Assembly (NCBI GenBank): GCA_052267165.1
Contig: JBKQHO010000007.1
Coordinates: 62,001 to 126,000 of the forward strand
Source: CAWICD01 sp052267165
GTDB lineage: Bacteria; Vulcanimicrobiota; Vulcanimicrobiia; Vulcanimicrobiales; Vulcanimicrobiaceae
DNA: 64,000 bases
Direction: 5' to 3'
The translations under genes were made by a program, and so were the position numbers. Positions 59,818-64,000 of this stretch are shown one piece after another (the stretch's first letter is position 1; every line of letters starts with the position of its first letter). The notes under the pieces were generated by a model. The model did no database searches and was not told the origin of the DNA. It saw nothing but the letters and a program-made list of their open reading frames with translations.

Positions 59818-60230
59818 GCCGACATCCTACCCCACCCCGCAACCCCAGTCACTACTAATCCCCACCTCAGCCGGCCAAGCGCCTCAGTACACACCAAACC
59901 CCTAACCACTTCGCTACGCGAGGGCCCACGGCCAGAGACCCCGCGCACGGCACAAAATTGGAGCGCAGCTTCGCCGGTACGCCAACCTGCAAGCCAGGAC
60001 CCCGTAGCCCGCAACCGAGAGCCCCCCTGCAACCAGTGCACCCCGCCTTAACCAAAGCACCCGCCCGCAACCGAGAGCCCTCCGAAGCAGACCACTGCGT
60101 TCCGATTCACCAACTCGTGACACGCGACTCGCGAAAGGCGAACTGCAGCCGCTCGAAATGACCGGCGCCCTTCAATCAGGAAGCTCCACTGCATTCCCCC
60201 AGCCACCCGACGGGCCACGCGACACAAAAC
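59818..60230. other. C-rich, strand-asymmetric intergenic region with 17-base repeats
   Basis: 413 bases between two minus-strand genes. On the plus strand it is rich in C and A and poor in G. CCCGCAACCGAGAGCCC occurs at 60008-60024 and 60064-60080. The minus strand has many short G-runs. The overlapping minus-strand frames here are Gly/Leu/Arg-rich and start and stop without family similarity, so I do not call genes. Confidence 0.5.
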
Positions 60231-61898
60231 TCAGGACAACGAGAGCGGACGAAACCGGATCCGATGCGGCGAAGCTGCTTCCTCCCCCAGGCGCTCGCGC
60301 TTATTGGCCTCGTATTCCTGATAGTTCCCCTCGAACAGATAGACGCGCGAGTCGCCCTCGAATGCGAGGATATGCGTCGCGATACGATCCAGGAACCAGC
60401 GGTCGTGACTGGTCACCAGCACGCTGCCTGCAAACTCGGAAAGCGCATCCTCGAGCGCGCGCAGCGTCTCGACGTCGAGATCGTTGGAAGGCTCGTCGAG
60501 GAGTAAGACGTTGGCTCCGCTGAGCAGCGCCTTTGCTAGATGCAGACGCCCGCGTTCACCCCCCGAGAGCGTGCCCACGATCTTCTGCTGATCGGCGCCT
60601 TTGAAGTTGAACCGCCCCAGATACGCCCGCGACGGCATCTCAAACTTCCCGACCGCGACCAGGTCGAGCCCGCCGCTGACGGCCTCGAAGACCGTCTTCG
60701 AATCGTCGAGCGACTCACGGCTCTGATCGACGACGGCGAATTTGACGGTCGGTCCGAGTGCGATCGTTCCCGCGTCGGGCCGTTCCTTGCCGGCGATCAT
60801 GCGAAAGAGCGTCGTCTTCCCGGCGCCGTTGGGGCCGATGATGCCTACGATTGCGCCGGCCGGGATGCGGAAGTTGACGTCTTCCATCAGCAGCCGGTCA
60901 CCGTAGGCCTTGCGCACGCCCGCGAGGTCGATCACGGAGTCGCCTAAACGCTCGGCGACCGGAATGAAGATCTCTTGCGTCTCGTTGCGGCGCTGGTGTT
61001 CGTAGCTGGCTAATTCCTCGAAGCGCGCGATCCGGCTCTTGTTCTTCGCGTGGCGCCCCTTGGCGCCGGTTCGAACCCACTCGAGCTCGCGCTTGAGGGC
61101 CTTCTGACGGGCGGACTCGGCGGATTCTTCTTGCTGCAAGCGCGCTTGCTTCTGCTCGAGCCACGAGCTGTAGTTGCCCTTCCAAGGAATCCCGCGCCCG
61201 CGGTCGAGCTCCAAGATCCACTCGGCGGCGTTGTCGAGGAAGTAGCGGTCGTGCGTTACGGCGACGACCGTCCCCGGAAAGCGCTGCAAGAAGTGCTCGA
61301 GCCACTCGACGCTCTCCGCATCGAGATGGTTGGTCGGCTCGTCGAGCAGCAACATGTCGGGCTTGGAGAGCAGCAGCCGGCACAGGGCGACGCGCCGCTT
61401 CTCGCCGCCCGAAAGCGTCGCGATCTTGGCGTCCCAGGGCGGGAGACGTAAGGCGTCGGAGGCGACGTCGAGCTGCTGCTCGACGCTATCTCCGTCTTGT
61501 GAGAAGAGGTGCGCTTCGAGCTTGGCTTGTTCTTCCGCCAGCGCTTCGAAATTCGCGTCGGGCTCGCCGTAGGCGGCGTAAATCTCCTCGAGGCGTTTGC
61601 GCGCGGCAAGGACTTCGCTGAGCGCTTCCTCCACCGTCTCGCGAACGGTCTTTTGCGCGTCGAGCTTGGGCTCTTGCTCGAGGTGCCCGACCGTGATGTT
61701 CGGCATCGGCTTCGCTTCGCCGTCAATATCGGTGTCGACGCCCGCCATGATGCGCAGGAGGGTCGACTTTCCGGAGCCGTTGAGCCCGAGGATGCCGATC
61801 TTGGCACCGGGCAAGAAGCTCAACGAGATATCTTTGAGGATCTGACGCTTGGGCGGCACGACCTTGCCGACCCGGTACATCGTGTAGACGTAGGCCAT
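60231..61898 (-). CDS. ettA: EttA, energy-dependent translational throttle ABC-F protein
   Basis: A 555-residue ABC-F ATPase that binds the ribosomal E site and tunes elongation with the ATP/ADP ratio. Two ATPase domains are visible: GLNGSGKSTLLRIMAG, LSGGEKRRVALC, LLLDEPTNHLD; and GPNGAGKTTLFRMIAG, LSGGERGRLHLAK, LLLDEPSNDLD. The EttA-type N-terminus MAYVYTMYRVGKVVPPKRQIL and the arm in the linker identify the subfamily. ATG 61898. The 260 bases upstream, to the diguanylate cyclase gene, hold no other gene I can support. Confidence 0.94.
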   Translation of the reverse strand: MAYVYTMYRVGKVVPPKRQILKDISLSFLPGAKIGILGLNGSGKSTLLRIMAGVDTDIDGEAKPMPNITVGHLEQEPKLDAQKTVRETVEEALSEVLAARKRLEEIYAAYGEPDANFEALAEEQAKLEAHLFSQDGDSVEQQLDVASDALRLPPWDAKIATLSGGEKRRVALCRLLLSKPDMLLLDEPTNHLDAESVEWLEHFLQRFPGTVVAVTHDRYFLDNAAEWILELDRGRGIPWKGNYSSWLEQKQARLQQEESAESARQKALKRELEWVRTGAKGRHAKNKSRIARFEELASYEHQRRNETQEIFIPVAERLGDSVIDLAGVRKAYGDRLLMEDVNFRIPAGAIVGIIGPNGAGKTTLFRMIAGKERPDAGTIALGPTVKFAVVDQSRESLDDSKTVFEAVSGGLDLVAVGKFEMPSRAYLGRFNFKGADQQKIVGTLSGGERGRLHLAKALLSGANVLLLDEPSNDLDVETLRALEDALSEFAGSVLVTSHDRWFLDRIATHILAFEGDSRVYLFEGNYQEYEANKRERLGEEAASPHRIRFRPLSLS

Positions 61899-62158
61899 TG
61901 CCGTGGCCGGTTGCGCGCCGGCCCGCGGTATTCCCGCTCGACGAGGGAGGCGAGATCAGGGTCACGTGGTTGAGCGGCTCGAAATACCAGATAGCGGACT
62001 CGATCTCGAAGCGCTTCCAAAAATCCAGCGTGTACACGTTTTTACAGAGTGCTCGCGGTTACGAGATTAGGGCGCGCCGGCCTTAGGCGTTCCACAAAAG
62101 CGTTGCTTGCCTCGACTCCTAGGCTCGGCGAGGTGGACGCAGCGGCGAGCACGCTTCG

Positions 62159-63799
62159 TTACGCGCCGGCGCGGTAGAGCACGGCGCGGCCACCGACCCC
62201 TTTCGCGCGCAGCAAGGCCTCGTCGGCGAGCCGGATCAACGCGTCGGGCTCGCGCGCGTCACTGGGAAAGAGCGCGATCCCAACCGAGGCCGAGATCTCC
62301 TCGCACCCCGTGCTGAGTGAAAACGGAACCTCGAGCGCGGCGATGACCTTGGCGGCGAAGCACAGCGCATCCTCGTTCCGGGCGACCTTCGGCTGAACGA
62401 CGATGAACTCGTCCCCGCCCAAGCGCGCGATGCTGTCGCTCTTGCGCAGCGTCGCGCGAAGCCGCTGCGCCACTTGCACGAGCAGCTCGTCGCCGACCGC
62501 GTGGCCGAAACTGTCGTTGACGCGTTTGAAGCGATCGAGGTCGACGAAGTGCACGGCCAGCCGCTGACCCTCGCGCTCGGCTGTCGCCATCGCTTGCCGG
62601 AGCCGGTCTTGCAAGAGAAAGCGATTCGGCAAGCGCGTCAGCGCGTCGTAGTACGCCATGGCGTCGAGCCGGCGTTCGCGCTCGCGGCGTTCGATCGCCG
62701 AGCCGATGAAACGCGCGGTCAGCCGCAGAAAATCTTGGTCCGAAGCGGACAACGGACCGGCGAGCTGCCGGCGGCTCTCGAAAGCGGCCAGTCCGAATGG
62801 CTCGCCCAATACCGAGTACTCTTCCACCACCAGGCTTTCCGTCGCCCGCGGGACGAGGTCGCCGACCTCCGGGCGCCCCTCACAATCCAGCGTGTGCGTG
62901 ACGAGCATCCGGTCGTCTTCGTAAGCGGTCACGTAGGCGCAATCGAAGCGCAGCGTCAAGCAGCCCAACTGAAGCGAAGCTTGGATCTGCTCGTGCAGGG
63001 TGTCGGCATGCGACGCGGTCGCCCGGTATAAGAGGCGATGCGATTCCATTTGCTTGGCAAGCGATTTCTGCGCGCGCCGTAAGACCGAGATGTCCTTCGC
63101 GATGCCGCAGACCCCGATCAGCCGGTCGCAACCATAGACGGGAAAAAGGCTCGCCGACACTTCGACACGCGTGCCCGAACGATCGACGAAGACCGTCTCG
63201 AATTGCACGAACTCGCCGGTCCGCGCGCGCTCCGCGGCTTCGAAGGCGACGGCCCGGCACTCCGGCGCGATATGCTCCGAGAAGTGGGCGTTCTTGTGGT
63301 CGCCGGCAAGCGAGATCGCGGCCTTGTTGCCGAGCAAGACCGTGCCGTCGAGGGCATAGAGGGCCATCGCGTCGGGATGGGTGGCGAAGATCGAGCGGTA
63401 TAATTGCTCGCGCGAAGCCAACTGCGCCAAGTCGTCGCGCTCGGGCGAGAGGTCCTCGACGAGCCACGTGAAATGCCCCCCGGCCGACGCGTCCAGCTCG
63501 AAGACGACCCACCGGCGCGAGCGCGAGCTTCCGGCAGAATCAAAAGTCAGCGCGATGCGCGAGCACGGTCCGCCGCCCCGCGTGACCAGCTCCAAAGCGA
63601 TCGAAGCGCTGCGGGCGTCCTCGCCGCGCAAGACGCCCAGGCCGGCGAACGTCGAGCCGAGGGCGCCGTCGGCAGGCCAGCCGAAGAGGCGCTCTGCGCT
63701 TGCGGGCCACGCGACGATCCGCCCCTCCGCATCCGTCGCAAGCGAAGCGAGCCGGGCGTCCGGAGCGGCAACGTCGGTTGCTTCCTGCTCGCTTTTCAT
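62159..63799 (-). CDS. PAS/GAF-domain diguanylate cyclase
   Basis: A 546-residue soluble signalling enzyme that makes cyclic di-GMP. The first 260 residues hold two PAS-like domains (for example RSIFATHPDAMALYALDGTV and LIGVCGIAKDISVLRRAQ). A GAF-like domain follows to about residue 365, and then the GGDEF domain. The catalytic motif RLGGDEF lies at 459-465, with an RKSD inhibitory I-site five residues before, so product inhibition is expected. DALTRLPNRFLLQDRL and LDRFKRVNDSFGHAVGD are canonical. ATG 63799 is preferred over an upstream in-frame start. Confidence 0.92.
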   Translation of the reverse strand: MKSEQEATDVAAPDARLASLATDAEGRIVAWPASAERLFGWPADGALGSTFAGLGVLRGEDARSASIALELVTRGGGPCSRIALTFDSAGSSRSRRWVVFELDASAGGHFTWLVEDLSPERDDLAQLASREQLYRSIFATHPDAMALYALDGTVLLGNKAAISLAGDHKNAHFSEHIAPECRAVAFEAAERARTGEFVQFETVFVDRSGTRVEVSASLFPVYGCDRLIGVCGIAKDISVLRRAQKSLAKQMESHRLLYRATASHADTLHEQIQASLQLGCLTLRFDCAYVTAYEDDRMLVTHTLDCEGRPEVGDLVPRATESLVVEEYSVLGEPFGLAAFESRRQLAGPLSASDQDFLRLTARFIGSAIERRERERRLDAMAYYDALTRLPNRFLLQDRLRQAMATAEREGQRLAVHFVDLDRFKRVNDSFGHAVGDELLVQVAQRLRATLRKSDSIARLGGDEFIVVQPKVARNEDALCFAAKVIAALEVPFSLSTGCEEISASVGIALFPSDAREPDALIRLADEALLRAKGVGGRAVLYRAGA

Positions 63800-63877
63800 C
63801 GGGCAAAGTTCGCGAGGCGCGCGGTTGCCTCCCCGTAGCGGGACTTCGCACGAAGCGTAAGTAAACGAGCGCATCCC

Positions 63878-64000
63878 ATGAGAATGACGCGTTTCGCCTT
63901 CCTTGCGCTGCTGCTGGCGTCGGGTACCGGCCGGGTCGCCGTTTCCGCCGCGGTGCCGCCGGACGTCCGCGTGAGGATCGTCACCTCGAAGGGCGATATC
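63878..64000 (+). CDS. exported cyclophilin-type peptidyl-prolyl isomerase, partial
   Basis: The first 41 codons of a gene that runs off the right edge. MRMTRFAFLALLLASGTGRV with a following Ala-rich stretch is a signal peptide, then VRIVTSKGDI, which matches the first strand of bacterial cyclophilins. It is divergent from the diguanylate cyclase. Assignment depends on about ten mature residues, so confidence is moderate. Confidence 0.55.
   Translation, partial: MRMTRFAFLALLLASGTGRVAVSAAVPPDVRVRIVTSKGDI

Noticed and set aside
59814..60123. Several overlapping Gly-rich minus-strand frames
   Set aside because: They arise from the skewed C-rich composition; none shows a family motif or ribosome site.
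61899..62037. Minus-strand frame beginning VYTLDFWKRFEIESAIWYFE
   Set aside because: Plausible-looking first 30 codons, but it has no ribosome site and runs out of frame into ettA; more likely chance in AT-richer upstream DNA.

Overview
The window is about 64 kb of GC-rich, gene-dense bacterial DNA. I see no rRNA or tRNA gene, CRISPR array, insertion sequence or phage gene. It combines an actinobacterial-style FHA/PP2C/RodA cell-envelope cluster, a def-fmt-rsmB block, HslUV, TrmFO, TopA, SecG, Dxs, a GerMN-amidase-MurI block, a RuBisCO-like protein, a lysine-rich histone-H1-like protein and a secretin. That mix suggests a deep-branching Terrabacteria-type lineage. My best guess is Candidatus Eremiobacterota (WPS-2/Vulcanimicrobiota), but this rests on gene content only.

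Layout. Positions 1-14000 are a nearly unbroken minus-strand housekeeping run. Read in the direction of transcription it is topA, trmFO, hslV, an M20 dipeptidase, hslU, pcm, def, fmt, rsmB, two FHA genes, PP2C phosphatase and rodA/ftsW, with many ATGA overlaps. A histone-like gene (14400) and a bidirectional terminator separate it from a second minus-strand run: dxs, secG and two oligopeptide-ABC ATPases. From 19.4 to 28.2 kb come a PAP2-like membrane protein, then envelope genes (murI, amidase, GerMN), a one-cysteine Tpx, a CPA1 antiporter, an RraA-like protein, an amidohydrolase and a methyltransferase. A terminal-inverted-repeat element lies at 20042-20221.

The most interesting accessory region is 28.9-39.9 kb. 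On the minus strand are a Tat-exported gluconate-dehydrogenase-type small subunit, a GMC oxidoreductase, a ribbon-helix-helix protein and a ferritin-like diiron protein. Divergent from them is a tightly coupled plus-strand operon: an ArsR regulator followed by HyfB-, HyfC-, HyfE- and HyfF-like membrane subunits and the large and small subunits of a group-4 [NiFe]-hydrogenase-like complex. Gene content recalls the mycobacterial Rv0081-Rv0087 locus. The large subunit keeps two CxxC pairs but has an altered first motif, and it ends exactly at the arginine where related precursors are normally cleaved.

From 39.9 to 52 kb come a small secreted protein, a lone secretin, a large secreted beta-propeller/phosphoesterase, DAHP synthase, a succinyl-CoA:acetate-type CoA transferase, a secreted MORN-repeat protein with a long structured leader, and a thiolase. 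From 52 to 64 kb come a RuBisCO-like protein, a dihydroorotate-dehydrogenase-like protein, an aminotransferase, a plus-strand run (STAS-like protein, PPK2, CBS pair, SDR-type epimerase), an O6-alkylguanine methyltransferase, a VOC protein, EttA, a PAS/GAF/GGDEF diguanylate cyclase and the start of an exported cyclophilin.

Two housekeeping genes, fmt and murI, appear to lack ATG, GTG or TTG at the position fixed by their conserved N-termini; CTG and ATC occupy those positions. Two far-apart intergenic sites share 20 of 22 bases in a palindromic element that may be a common operator.
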